Shown piece after piece: positions 8,889-17,094 of a stretch of DNA of 39,144 nt (position 1 is its first letter; every line of letters starts with the position of its first letter). This DNA comes from DAOPJM01 sp035399665 (GTDB lineage: Bacteria > Bacillota > Clostridia > Christensenellales > CAG-138), in contig DAOPJM010000017.1 in assembly GCA_035399665.1 (NCBI GenBank), positions 1 through 39,144 of the forward strand, written 5' to 3'. The position numbers and the translations under genes are program-made. Under the pieces are notes generated by a model, which did not search any database, was not told the DNA's origin, and saw only the letters and a list, made by a program, of their open reading frames with translations.

Positions 8889-9799
8889 CGCTCGTCACCT
8901 CCCTCGTAGAAAATCCAGCTTTTGCTGGTCAGAAACAGAATCACCGTGAAGATGGCAATCAACAGGAAGAACACAAAGGCTATCGCGCAGGCATAGCTGA
9001 ACTTGCTGTTGCGGAACGCATAGATATACATGAGATAGGACATGAAGCAGGAGGCGTTGCCCGGCCCTCCGTTGGTCAAGGCAAGGGCTGGCGTGACTAC
9101 CTGCATATTGGTAATCAGGCTCATCAGCAGATTGTAGAAAATGATAGGCGACATACTGGGCATAGTCACATGCCAGAACCTTTGCCAACTGTTGGCGCCG
9201 TCAATCTCCGCCGCCTCGTGATATACCCGAGGCACGTTTTGCAGTCCCGCAAGAAAAATGACAATAAGGTTGCCCGAAAGCCACACGGCAATCACGGCAA
9301 GCGAAGGGATTACCGCCTGCGTGCTGCCCAAAAACATAATCTTTGTGACTCCAATGCGGCTCAAGAGATAGTTGAATAAACCATAGTTCGCTTCATACAG
9401 CCAGTTCCAGCCTATATACACCGCCATGGCGGGCAGCACATACGGAAGATAAAAGACGGCGCGGAAGAACCCCCTCGCGGGTATTTTCCGATTCAGAAGC
9501 AGCGCGATGGACAGAGACCACACCATGCAGCCCGCTACCGAAAGCAGCGCGTACAGCACGGTTACTTTGATGGAATCGATAAAATAGGGATCGCGGGTAA
9601 ACAGGCGCACATAGTTGTTCAAGCCGTTCCACGTCATCGGGCCTACGCCCTCCCATTTGAACAGGCTCAGCCCCAGCACGGCGCAAAGGGGAATATAGGT
9701 TATGAACACCAACCCGATGATAGCCGGAATCAGCAGCAGATAGGCCGTTCGGGATTCCCTCCTCAGCAGTTTGTTCTTCGCAGGTTTCCTGTTATCCAA
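8885..9799 (-). CDS. Sugar ABC transporter permease, MalF/AraP type
   Basis: 304 residues with six membrane segments, the first being AYLLLIPAIIGLVFITYIPL. The EAA loop reads EAAEIDGANSWQRFWHVTMP. Partner of the downstream MalG-type permease. The start codon is TTG at 9799 with a G-rich Shine-Dalgarno (GGGGGGAT) 6 bp upstream; the next in-frame starts would remove the first helix. A stem-loop lies between this gene and the binding-protein gene. Confidence 0.88.
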   Translation of the reverse strand: MDNRKPAKNKLLRRESRTAYLLLIPAIIGLVFITYIPLCAVLGLSLFKWEGVGPMTWNGLNNYVRLFTRDPYFIDSIKVTVLYALLSVAGCMVWSLSIALLLNRKIPARGFFRAVFYLPYVLPAMAVYIGWNWLYEANYGLFNYLLSRIGVTKIMFLGSTQAVIPSLAVIAVWLSGNLIVIFLAGLQNVPRVYHEAAEIDGANSWQRFWHVTMPSMSPIIFYNLLMSLITNMQVVTPALALTNGGPGNASCFMSYLMYIYAFRNSKFSYACAIAFVFFLLIAIFTVILFLTSKSWIFYEGGDER

Positions 9800-9830
9800 C
9801 TTTATCCCCCCATCTCATCGTAAAAGCCAA

Positions 9831-9859
9831 GGCGCGCCCGTCAAGGAGGCGGGCACGCC
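9831..9859 (-). terminator. Intra-operon stem-loop after the binding-protein gene
   Basis: Stem GGCGCGCCCG (9831-9840) with CGGGCACGCC (9850-9859), nine of ten pairs plus a G-U, with a 9-nt loop. On the minus strand TTGGCTTTT follows. Its place between binding protein and permeases is where partial terminators or mRNA-stabilising hairpins raise binding-protein yield in many sugar operons. Confidence 0.6.
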
Positions 9860-9893
9860 CGATCGCTTACTTGGCGTTTGATGCTACACTAAA

Positions 9894-11297
9894 TCAGTTT
9901 CCGAGGAAAACATCATTGAGTGCGTTGAAGTTATCGTCCAAGGCCTCCTGCGCGGTGACCGTGCCGTCCCAAACGGGGCCGAGTACGGAGCGGAGCAGCG
10001 TGATGAACTCGTTGGTGTGCGGGATGTAATACCAGCAGGTGGATTTGGCGCATTCCATAGCGTAGTCCACAACCGCCGCCTTGTATTCATCGTAAGACGG
10101 GAAGTTGGGATTGTCAACCCACTTATGGGTCAATTCTTCATCGGTATAGTATTTTTCCAGAATAGGCATCCAAATGCCCGTGGCAATGAGGCTGTCCCAG
10201 CTGTTCTCTTCCTGCATATACCACTTGATGAACTCCATGGCCTCGGCCTGATGCTCGCTCTGGCTGAACACGACCTGCGGGCCGCCGGTGCAGATTGTAA
10301 CCTCCTGCTTCATGTAGGGCAGGCGCGCAACGCCGTAGTTGAGGCCGTTCTCGTCGCGGGCGGTCGCAAGGCAGGTACCTACATTCCATGCGCCGCCGGT
10401 AGCCATAGCTACGTTGCCCGCAACGATGGAGCGCTGTATGCCTTCGTCGCCAAGACCGGCGTAATAGGGCATAACGTTCTCAACAAGATACAAATCCGCA
10501 ACCATCTGAATGGATTCGGCGACAGCGGGATCGTTGATGGTGCAGGCGGAGCCGTCCTCGGTAAACCAGCTGCCGCCATTGGACAGCGCCCAAACCTCAA
10601 GCTGCCATGTCCAGTTGTCCACGACGCAGCCGTATTGTACGATGTTGTTCTTGTCAAAGCCCTCGTCGTTGGGGGTCAGGCCGTTGGCGTCCAGTGTCAG
10701 AGCCTTTGCCACGGTGATGAACTCAGCCCAGCTCATGGGCTCGGAAGCGGAGGGATACTCCAGGTTCGCGGCGTCAAACATGGCCTTGTTGTAGTACATG
10801 AACAGAATCTCGTTCGCGGCGGAATAGGCCACGGGAGTACCGTTGCTCTTGAATGTGATGCAGTCCATGGGCTTGGAATCGGAGCCGGCATACATATCCG
10901 ACACGTCGGCCAGCAGTCCCTTGGCGGCAAAGTCCAATACGCCGTTCTCGTTCATGATTCCGCAGTCAGGCAGCTCGCCCGCGATGGCCATAGTGTTCAG
11001 CTTGGTGGTGTATTCCTCGTTCGGAATAGCCAATACCGTTACGTTGATACGGTCCTGTGAGGCGTTGAACTTGTCCGCGACGGTCTGCACGGATGCTCCC
11101 TCATCAGGCGTCCCCCAGAACGAATAAGTGATCTCCACCTTCTCGGCAGTTCCCGAAGCAGGCTCCGTCACGGGTTCCTGCGGTTCGGTTCCGGCGGCAG
11201 GGTCTTCCGTAACGGGTGCGTCCGTCTTTGCGCAGGCAATCAGCGAAAGCGCCATCAGGATAGTCAGTAGTAGTGCGATAAGCTTTTTCATTTTCAT
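9894..11297 (-). CDS. Extracellular sugar-binding lipoprotein of an ABC importer (AraN/UgpB-like)
   Basis: 467 residues. A lipoprotein signal peptide (KKLIALLLTILMALSLIAC) has its lipobox ending at Cys22, followed by an acidic, Pro/Thr-rich linker. The mature part begins KVEITYSFWGTPDEG and follows the cluster-B (UgpB/MalE) solute-binding fold. Near the C-terminus are MEFIKWYMQEENSWDS and a VLGPVWDG segment typical of the family. It probably binds arabino-oligosaccharides or arabinose outside the membrane. Two close ATGs (11297 and 11291) share one Shine-Dalgarno sequence, AAGGAAGG, and either could be used. Order is GH127, this gene, permeases. Confidence 0.9.
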   Translation of the reverse strand: MKMKKLIALLLTILMALSLIACAKTDAPVTEDPAAGTEPQEPVTEPASGTAEKVEITYSFWGTPDEGASVQTVADKFNASQDRINVTVLAIPNEEYTTKLNTMAIAGELPDCGIMNENGVLDFAAKGLLADVSDMYAGSDSKPMDCITFKSNGTPVAYSAANEILFMYYNKAMFDAANLEYPSASEPMSWAEFITVAKALTLDANGLTPNDEGFDKNNIVQYGCVVDNWTWQLEVWALSNGGSWFTEDGSACTINDPAVAESIQMVADLYLVENVMPYYAGLGDEGIQRSIVAGNVAMATGGAWNVGTCLATARDENGLNYGVARLPYMKQEVTICTGGPQVVFSQSEHQAEAMEFIKWYMQEENSWDSLIATGIWMPILEKYYTDEELTHKWVDNPNFPSYDEYKAAVVDYAMECAKSTCWYYIPHTNEFITLLRSVLGPVWDGTVTAQEALDDNFNALNDVFLGN

Positions 11298-11351
11298 TAC
11301 CTTCCTTGTTTTTTTCTTTTTTATACAGCAACTTCCTGCCGCTGATATAAA

Positions 11352-13295
11352 CTATATTGTTGTGTGCATCCAGACCAGCATTTCCCCCGGAGTTCGATTG
11401 CACCAGAGGCAATACGGAATGGCTTTGACCCTTTGCTCGGAGAAGGCGAACTGCGGTCTGCCGTAAAGGGCGTCGGTTTCCGCGATGCTGCCGATAAGCC
11501 GCTTCGCTCGGAACGAAAGCACAGGAAGCGTACCCACAAGTCCCAAGGCGGGTCGCTCCTCTGTCACCTCCTCGGGTATGGCAAACAGGTTGGCAAGCGC
11601 CTCGCCGTTGTCCGTCTGCTCAAGACAGTATACAAAGGGTCCAAAGGACAGGGCAAGCCGCCCCGCGTCAGCGCGAACCTGAAGGTTGGCCGCCGTCCAC
11701 CTAGGCCGCACGCCCCCGTGTATCTCAAAGACCTGCACCCCGGGGCGGGAAACGGCAAGCACCGCGTAACCGTTCTCGATAACGGGTTTGATTGTTTTGC
11801 CCGAAAGGAGAAACTCAGGATTCGTATAAAAAGAAGGAACTCGAACCCTTATCGTGAACGGACGCGGCGCAGGCGTTTCCACCGTGATTCTAACCGTTCC
11901 GTCAACCAGATAGCTGCTGTCCAACCGAACCAAGACGTCAGCCTGCTGTATGTTGACGCAAACGGAGGAGGAAATGAATTGATTAATATAGATGGATCTA
12001 TCATCCACGGCATAGATATACTGTCCCAAGGACGCCAAGGTGCGGGCGATGTTCGTGGGACAGCAGGCGCAGGCAAACCATGACTGTCGCACGGGCTTGA
12101 CATGCGCAAGCGAAGTGGACGGCAGGCAGTTGGCCGGCCAAACCTCCAAGGGATTGACATAGAAGTACCTGTCGCCGTCTGCCGAAATTCCTGCAAGCAC
12201 AGTGTTGCACAGCGCCCTCTCCACAACGTCATAGTAGGAGGCTTCCCGCGTAAGGGCTGCCATGCGCTGACCGAACATCATGAGCGCAACGGACGCGCAG
12301 CTCTCGCAGTACATCTGATCGTTGGGCAAATCGTAATCCGTGGTAAAGCGTTCCAAATGTCCCGAGGAACCCACGCCGCCCGTGATGTACATCCGCCTTT
12401 TTGTCAGGTTGTTCCACAGCGTCTTGCAGGCCTCCCGCAGCGGTTCGTCCGCTGTTTCCAAGGCTACATCCGCCATCCCGCTGTACATATAAAGAGCGCG
12501 CACCGCATGACCCACCGCCTCCGTTTGATTGACAGGCTCGGTCTGCGTCTGCGCGTACATTTCGTCATAATCGGAAAAATCCTGAAAAATCAGTTCCTTG
12601 CGGGCGGACATCTCGTTCATGAGATAATTCGGTCTTTTTCCGCGTTGACGTATGAAGTATTCAGCCAAAGCAAGATAAGACTCCTTGCCTGTCGTGCGAT
12701 ACAGCTTCACCAGAGCAAGCTCTATCTCCTGATGCCCCGGATACCCGTGGCATTTGCCTTTATCCGTGCCGAAAACATCGCCTATGAGATCCGCAAGGCG
12801 CATGGCGGAGCTTAACAGCTCGTCCTTGCCCGTTGCGTTATGGTAAGCAACAGCAGCTTCGATCAGATGCCCCGCGCAGTAAAGCTCGTGTCCCTCCGCC
12901 AGATTGGTCCACCTCTGCTCTGGATGCACCACCGAATAATAGGTGTTCAGATATCCGTCAGGCTCTTGTGCCGCGCAAATTAGCTCTATGAGCTGATCCG
13001 CCATGCTGATGAAACGTTTACCATTTCCGGACTCTATGCAGTACGCCACCGCCTCCAACCACTTATACGCATCCGTGTCGCAGAAGATTACCCCCTGACG
13101 TTCCCCACCGCTCCTGCCGGCGGCTATGCAAAAGTTCTCGATGCAGTGCGACTTCTCGGCATCCGGCACGCGATCGTTGAGAACCTACCACTGATAGGGC
13201 AGAATTCTGTCCGCCACCAAAGCCGTGTAGTGACTGAACAGAGGATCCGTAATATGGATGTTCCGCAGCGCGGGAGCATGGATGGATGATTTCAT
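11352..13295 (-). CDS. GH127 beta-L-arabinofuranosidase, interrupted by in-frame TAG at codon 37
   Basis: First gene of the arabinose operon. The reading frame starts at ATG 13295 with GGAGG 7 bp upstream, runs 36 codons to ILPYQW, meets TAG at 13185-13187, then continues in the same frame for 610 codons beginning VLNDRVPDAEKSH. The joined product would be 647 residues, normal for GH127, and the TAG replaces one residue in the conserved PYQW-x-LND segment (GAG to TAG is one base). In full-length numbering the catalytic acid Glu315 (HLERFT), the zinc ligands Glu331 and Cys333 (CESCAS) and the nucleophile/ligand pair Cys411-Cys412 (ACACCPTN) are all present, matching Bifidobacterium HypBA1. It releases beta-linked L-arabinofuranose. 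The frame downstream of TAG could start at GTG 13169 but lacks an N-terminal strand and a visible ribosome binding site. Confidence 0.85.
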
Positions 13296-13311
13296 CAGTA
13301 CCCCTCCGAAA

Positions 13312-13323
13312 TAAACGTTTTCC
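13312..13323. promoter_or_regulatory. Putative LacI-family operator O1
   Basis: TAAACGTTTTCC contains the palindrome AAACGTTT with central CG, typical of LacI-family operators. It lies between the GH127 promoter and its start codon. An identical 12-mer occurs at 13374-13385. Confidence 0.65.
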
Positions 13324-13373
13324 CCGAAATCGTCATTTTAGGTTGATTTTGGCTTTTTGCCAAGCTCTAAAAT

Positions 13374-13385
13374 TAAACGTTTTCC
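13374..13385. promoter_or_regulatory. Putative LacI-family operator O2
   Basis: Second exact copy of TAAACGTTTTCC. It sits just downstream of the predicted GH127 transcription start (about 13390), a position where bound repressor would block initiation or escape. Confidence 0.65.
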
Positions 13386-13396
13386 TTATGTCCATA

Positions 13397-13426
13397 ATAT
13401 TACACCAACCATCATGCGTTTGTAAA
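13397..13426 (-). promoter_or_regulatory. Promoter of the arabinose operon
   Basis: On the minus strand TTTACA (13421-13426), an 18-bp spacer, TAATAT (13397-13402). It drives GH127 and presumably the whole operon to araD. Confidence 0.55.
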
Positions 13427-13466
13427 GCTTTTTTTTCATATTTTACAAATTATTTTGCCTGTGGGC

Positions 13467-13495
13467 TTGCCTTTTAGATAATAATCGTTTAATAT
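13467..13495 (+). promoter_or_regulatory. Promoter of the regulator gene with an operator-like site
   Basis: TTGCCT (13467-13472), a 17-bp spacer, TAATAT (13490-13495). AATCGTTT (13483-13490), one mismatch from the operator core, overlaps the spacer and -10 box, which suggests autoregulation. An alternative pairing uses TTGCCT 13455-13460 with GATAAT 13477-13482. Confidence 0.45.
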
Positions 13496-13531
13496 GTAGT
13501 TGAGATCTATCTTTGACGACGGGAGAAACCT

Positions 13532-14566
13532 ATGGTAACTATCCGAGAAATATCCGAGAAGGCAAACGTATCCATCGCTACCGTTTCCAAGGTCCTAAAC
13601 GGGAAAGGCGGCGTCAATCCGAAAACGCGTCAAATGGTGTTGGATATTGCGGAGTCTCTGCACTACCGTCCCAACCTCAATGCGCGCAATCTCAAGGCGG
13701 GTACCAGCCGCACGATAGGGCTGATAACCGAGGATATAACCGTATTCAACTCCCCTGAGATAGTGGACGGTATCGCCGCTTCCTGCGATGAAGCGGGATA
13801 TCACTATATTCTCGGCAATCTCCGTTTCTTCAAAAGGTACGGCAACGGGCCTAAGGACCCCACAGAAAGCGCCGCGCTCATACACGCTACCGTCAACGAC
13901 ATGCTGAGCAAACAGGTTGACGGCATAATCTATATAGGCTGCCACAGCCATGTAGTGGTGTCGCTTTGTGAACACCGAGAGCCGAAATTCGTATGCGCCT
14001 ACTGCGTAAGCGAGGATCCCGCCATACCCTCCGTGATATATGACGATGAGAAGGCCGCGTTCGAGGCGACGGAGCTTCTGCTCAGGTACGGAGACAGGCA
14101 GATAGGCATGATAACAGGCCCGATGAACAGCAGTCACGCCAGCAACAGAACACGCGGTCATCAGGACGCGCTGTACAAGCACGGGATACCGTATAACCCT
14201 CGTCTCACCGCAACGGGCGACTGGGACCGTGACTGCGGATATGCGCTTGGAGAACGCTTAATAAAGGAAGGCGTCACCGCCATCTTCGCCCATAACGATC
14301 TTATGGCGGCGGGAGTTATCGATTACTGCAACACTCACGGAATAGAGGTCGGCAGGGATTTGCGGCTTATGGGCTTTGACGACAGGGAGCTGTCCTCCGT
14401 CTGCCGCCCGCGCCTGTCCACCGTGAGACCTCCGCTGTTTGAAATAGGTCAGACAGCCGCCCATATTATGCTCAATACTCTGTCGGGGGAGACGGAAACT
14501 CGGCACAAAATACTGTTGGACTGTTCCATAATCGAAAGGGAGTCCACCGGCGGAAGCGAGGGCTGA
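13532..14566 (+). CDS. LacI-family transcriptional regulator of the arabinose cluster
   Basis: 344 residues. The N-terminal helix-turn-helix with hinge reads VTIREISEKANVSIATVSKVLNG, the LacI signature. The rest is a periplasmic-binding-protein-like sensor domain (GTSRTIGLITEDI, GITGPMNSSHASNRTRGHQDAL-type effector loop, FAHNDLMAAGVIDYC, LMGFDDRELSS). It is encoded divergently from the arabinan operon and 5 bp before a GH51 gene, so it most likely senses an arabinose-derived sugar and represses both directions. It is not the GntR-domain AraR of Bacillus, so no symbol is given. GGGAG lies 6 bp before the ATG. Confidence 0.88.
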   Translation: MVTIREISEKANVSIATVSKVLNGKGGVNPKTRQMVLDIAESLHYRPNLNARNLKAGTSRTIGLITEDITVFNSPEIVDGIAASCDEAGYHYILGNLRFFKRYGNGPKDPTESAALIHATVNDMLSKQVDGIIYIGCHSHVVVSLCEHREPKFVCAYCVSEDPAIPSVIYDDEKAAFEATELLLRYGDRQIGMITGPMNSSHASNRTRGHQDALYKHGIPYNPRLTATGDWDRDCGYALGERLIKEGVTAIFAHNDLMAAGVIDYCNTHGIEVGRDLRLMGFDDRELSSVCRPRLSTVRPPLFEIGQTAAHIMLNTLSGETETRHKILLDCSIIERESTGGSEG

Positions 14567-14571
14567 GCCTC

Positions 14572-16065
14572 ATGCAGAGCGTAATAAACGTTCATACGGG
14601 CAAGTCCGCCGCTAAGATCGATGACAGGCTATACAGCTCCTTTATCGAGCATATGGGGCGCGCCGTATGCACCGGCATATACGAGCCTTCGCACCCTTCC
14701 GCCGACCCCGACGGCTTTCGGCAGGACACGGCGGAGCTGATACGCCCGCTTGCGCTGTCGCATATACGCTATCCGGGCGGGAACTTCCTTTCGGGGTATG
14801 ACTGGAAGGACGGCATAGGGTCTAAATCGCTTCGCCCCACGCGTCCTGAGCTTGCGTGGAGTGCGCTTGAGCCGAACAAGGTTGGCACGGACGAGTTTTT
14901 GCAATGGTGTGAGCAGCTTGGCGTTTCGCCCATGCTCGGAGTAAATCTTGGCACGGGGACGCCGCAGTCCGCCGCCGAACTGGTTGAATACGTCAACGGC
15001 ACGCTGCCCACATATTATTCCAATCTTCGCAGAAAAAACGGACACGAGGAGCCGTATAACGTGAAGCTGTGGTGCCTTGGCAATGAGATGGACGGCCCTT
15101 GGCAGATATGCGCAAAGACCGCCGAGGAATACGGCAGCATCGCATGCAGCACGGCCAAGATGATGAAGTGGCTCGACCCGAGTATAGAGCTTGTCGCCTG
15201 CGGCAGCTCCTACCGCGATATGCCCACCTTCGGCGCGTGGGAGCGCGAGGTTCTGAAGCATTGCTATTCTGACATAGATTATCTTTCGCTGCATCAGTAC
15301 TATCAGAACCTTGACGGCGACGTCCCATCCTTCCTCTCAAGAAGCATTGATATGGGCGAGTTCATCGATGAGGTCGCCGGCATATGCCGTGAAGCAAAGC
15401 AAGTGTACGGCGGCGGGCATGATGTGTTTCTCTCGTTTGACGAATGGAATGTGTGGTATCATTTTCAAAAGGACTGCACGGAGCCGCCCAAGTGGACGTT
15501 TCCACGCCCGATAGAGGAGGAGCTGTACGATATGGCGGACGCCCTTCTTGTGGGCTGTATGCTCAACACCCTTATCAACCATGCTGACGTCGTGAAAATT
15601 GCGTGCATGGCGCAGCTTGTAAACACCATAGCCCCAATCATGACGGAGCCTGCGGGACGCGCCTGGGTGCAGACGACCTATTATCCGTTCTTATACGCGA
15701 GCCGCTTTGGGCGAGGCGACGCGCTGCATATGGAGGTAAGCTCCCCCGAATACCCGTGCGCCATCCGCGAAAAGGTGCCGTATGTCGATTGCGCGGCTGT
15801 GCGGGATGAAAGCGGCAATATCTCACTTTTCCTGATAAACCGCAGTATCGATGAGCCTCTTTGCTGTTCGATAAGCTTCGACGACGACCTTACGGGCCGT
15901 CGCGTCGATTGGACGACCCTTTGCGGCTGTGCGCCCACGGCCGTAAACACGGCGGACAGCGCTCCTGTCGTACCCCAAAAGCAAGGCGGCGCCGCGTTCA
16001 CGGGCGACGCCCTGGTTCTTACGCTTCAGCCCTTCTCTTGGAACCTTGTAAGGCTTACCATTTGA
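14572..16065 (+). CDS. abfA: GH51 alpha-L-arabinofuranosidase, intracellular
   Basis: 497 residues, a typical length for GH51. The acid/base Glu172 sits in CLGNEMDGPWQ and the nucleophile Glu291 in SFDEWNVWY, spaced as in characterised GH51 enzymes. Other family segments are RYPGGNFLSGYDWKDGIG and MLGVNLGTGTP near the N-terminus, and a beta-sandwich C-terminal domain. There is no signal peptide, so it acts on imported arabino-oligosaccharides and releases L-arabinose for AraA. It follows the LacI gene by 5 bp and is probably co-transcribed. Together with GH127 it covers both alpha and beta arabinofuranosyl linkages. Confidence 0.93.
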   Translation: MQSVINVHTGKSAAKIDDRLYSSFIEHMGRAVCTGIYEPSHPSADPDGFRQDTAELIRPLALSHIRYPGGNFLSGYDWKDGIGSKSLRPTRPELAWSALEPNKVGTDEFLQWCEQLGVSPMLGVNLGTGTPQSAAELVEYVNGTLPTYYSNLRRKNGHEEPYNVKLWCLGNEMDGPWQICAKTAEEYGSIACSTAKMMKWLDPSIELVACGSSYRDMPTFGAWEREVLKHCYSDIDYLSLHQYYQNLDGDVPSFLSRSIDMGEFIDEVAGICREAKQVYGGGHDVFLSFDEWNVWYHFQKDCTEPPKWTFPRPIEEELYDMADALLVGCMLNTLINHADVVKIACMAQLVNTIAPIMTEPAGRAWVQTTYYPFLYASRFGRGDALHMEVSSPEYPCAIREKVPYVDCAAVRDESGNISLFLINRSIDEPLCCSISFDDDLTGRRVDWTTLCGCAPTAVNTADSAPVVPQKQGGAAFTGDALVLTLQPFSWNLVRLTI

Positions 16066-16107
16066 CCATACCAATTCACCATTTTTAAGTTAACCTCCAT
16101 TTTCCCT

Positions 16108-16143
16108 CCCCGCCCATGGTTCATCCGAAACTACTTGGCGGGG
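16108..16143 (+). other. GC-rich inverted repeat after abfA
   Basis: CCCCGCC (16108-16114) pairs with GGCGGGG (16137-16143) across a 22-nt loop. It could terminate the LacI-abfA transcript, but no U-tract follows and the loop is long. It ends 16 bp before the next -35 box. Confidence 0.3.
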
Positions 16144-16159
16144 ACGACATATGTTGTGT

Positions 16160-16188
16160 TTGACATTTGTTCGATAATCTTTTATAAT
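16160..16188 (+). promoter_or_regulatory. Consensus sigma-A promoter of the dapA-like/dnaE operon
   Basis: TTGACA (16160-16165), a 17-bp spacer, TATAAT (16183-16188): perfect in both boxes. Expected start of transcription is near 16195, which rules out the in-frame ATG at 16187 as a translation start. Confidence 0.85.
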
Positions 16189-16228
16189 GAGTTCATATTT
16201 TGTACATTATTTTTCCGGAGGTTGCTTG

Positions 16229-17092
16229 ATGGAACTGTTCACGGGCTCGGGGGTCGATCTTGTCACGCCCATGTATGGCGGCGATTTTGACGTTCCCGCC
16301 CTAACCCGTCTTATAGAGCTTCAGATAGCCAGCGACGCCGACGCCCTCATTGTCGGCTCACAGTGCGGGGAGGGCTTCTTGCTCGACCATGACGAGAAGG
16401 CCGAGCTGTTTCGCTTCATCGTCGATCGCGTTGAGAGCCGCAGACCCGTGATTGCCTGTACGGGCTGTCCCTCCACCGCCCAAACCATTGAGTTCTCGCG
16501 CCTTGCCGAGGCGATAGGCGTGGACGCCCTGCTAATCGGCTGCCCCGCAAGCATCAAGGCAAGCGATCAGGGGCTGCTTTTGCACTTCTCCTCCATTTTG
16601 GACGAGCTTCGTCTGCCCGTCATTATATCGGGTTCGGCCTGCCGTTCTGACTCCGCCCTCTCGCAAGAAACCGTTTCCTCGCTGTCTGAGTACGAGAACC
16701 TCTGTGGGTTTATCTTTGACTTCTCCCCCTCCCTTGCGCCCTTGGACACGCACGGCAAGGCGCTGTACTGCGCTTCTGACGAGAACGCATTGAACGCGCT
16801 CACCCTTGGCGCGTCGGCGCTGATATCGCCCGCCGCCAACGTTGTGCCCTCCATGATGCATGAGCTTTGTCTTGCCGTCTTTGAGGGTCGAGCCGACCAA
16901 GCCGCCGCCCTCAACACCGCCCTTGCGCCGCTCTTTAAGCTCCTGTCCGATGAGCCTTTGTCGGTCATCGTCAAGGCCTTCCTTTCGCGAATGAATCTAT
17001 GCCATGAGGAGCTTAGGCTTCCCCTGACCCCGCCCTCCGCCGAGCTTCTGCGGGATATACAAGCCGTTCTCTCTCGGCTTGAGTTGATATAG
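16229..17092 (+). CDS. DapA-fold (dihydrodipicolinate synthase/NAL family) protein lacking catalytic residues
   Basis: 287 residues, collinear with DapA from FTGSGVDLVTPM to LRLPLTPPS. The active site is not conserved. The Schiff-base Lys of the GIKEA motif is Ile162 (CGFIFDF). The Tyr of YNVPSRT is Ser134 (IISGSACRS), although the following Arg139 is kept. The TyrTyr pair of TPYYN is Ala107-Ser108, and the Thr-Thr loop GTTGES has become GSQCGEG with one extra residue. It should therefore not act as a lysine-dependent aldolase; a ligand-binding or regulatory role, or decay, is possible. The ATG at 16229 follows GGAGG by 8 bp. The stop lies 2 bp before dnaE, so the two are co-expressed. Confidence 0.75.
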   Translation: MELFTGSGVDLVTPMYGGDFDVPALTRLIELQIASDADALIVGSQCGEGFLLDHDEKAELFRFIVDRVESRRPVIACTGCPSTAQTIEFSRLAEAIGVDALLIGCPASIKASDQGLLLHFSSILDELRLPVIISGSACRSDSALSQETVSSLSEYENLCGFIFDFSPSLAPLDTHGKALYCASDENALNALTLGASALISPAANVVPSMMHELCLAVFEGRADQAAALNTALAPLFKLLSDEPLSVIVKAFLSRMNLCHEELRLPLTPPSAELLRDIQAVLSRLELI

Positions 17093-17094
17093 CC

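Noticed and set aside
10017..11060. 347-codon frame antisense to the binding-protein gene
   Set aside because: Glycine/histidine/valine-rich low-quality sequence with no start signals; the minus-strand lipoprotein is certain.
13185..13187. Amber recoding (pyrrolysine or suppressor) for the GH127 gene
   Set aside because: TAG serves as the normal stop of dnaE, the GT2 gene and a hydrolase in this window, and the codon replaces an ordinary residue far from the active site.
16187..16228. Upstream ATG for the DapA-like gene
   Set aside because: It overlaps the -10 box of a perfect promoter; the ATG at 16229 has a good Shine-Dalgarno and matches the DapA N-terminus.
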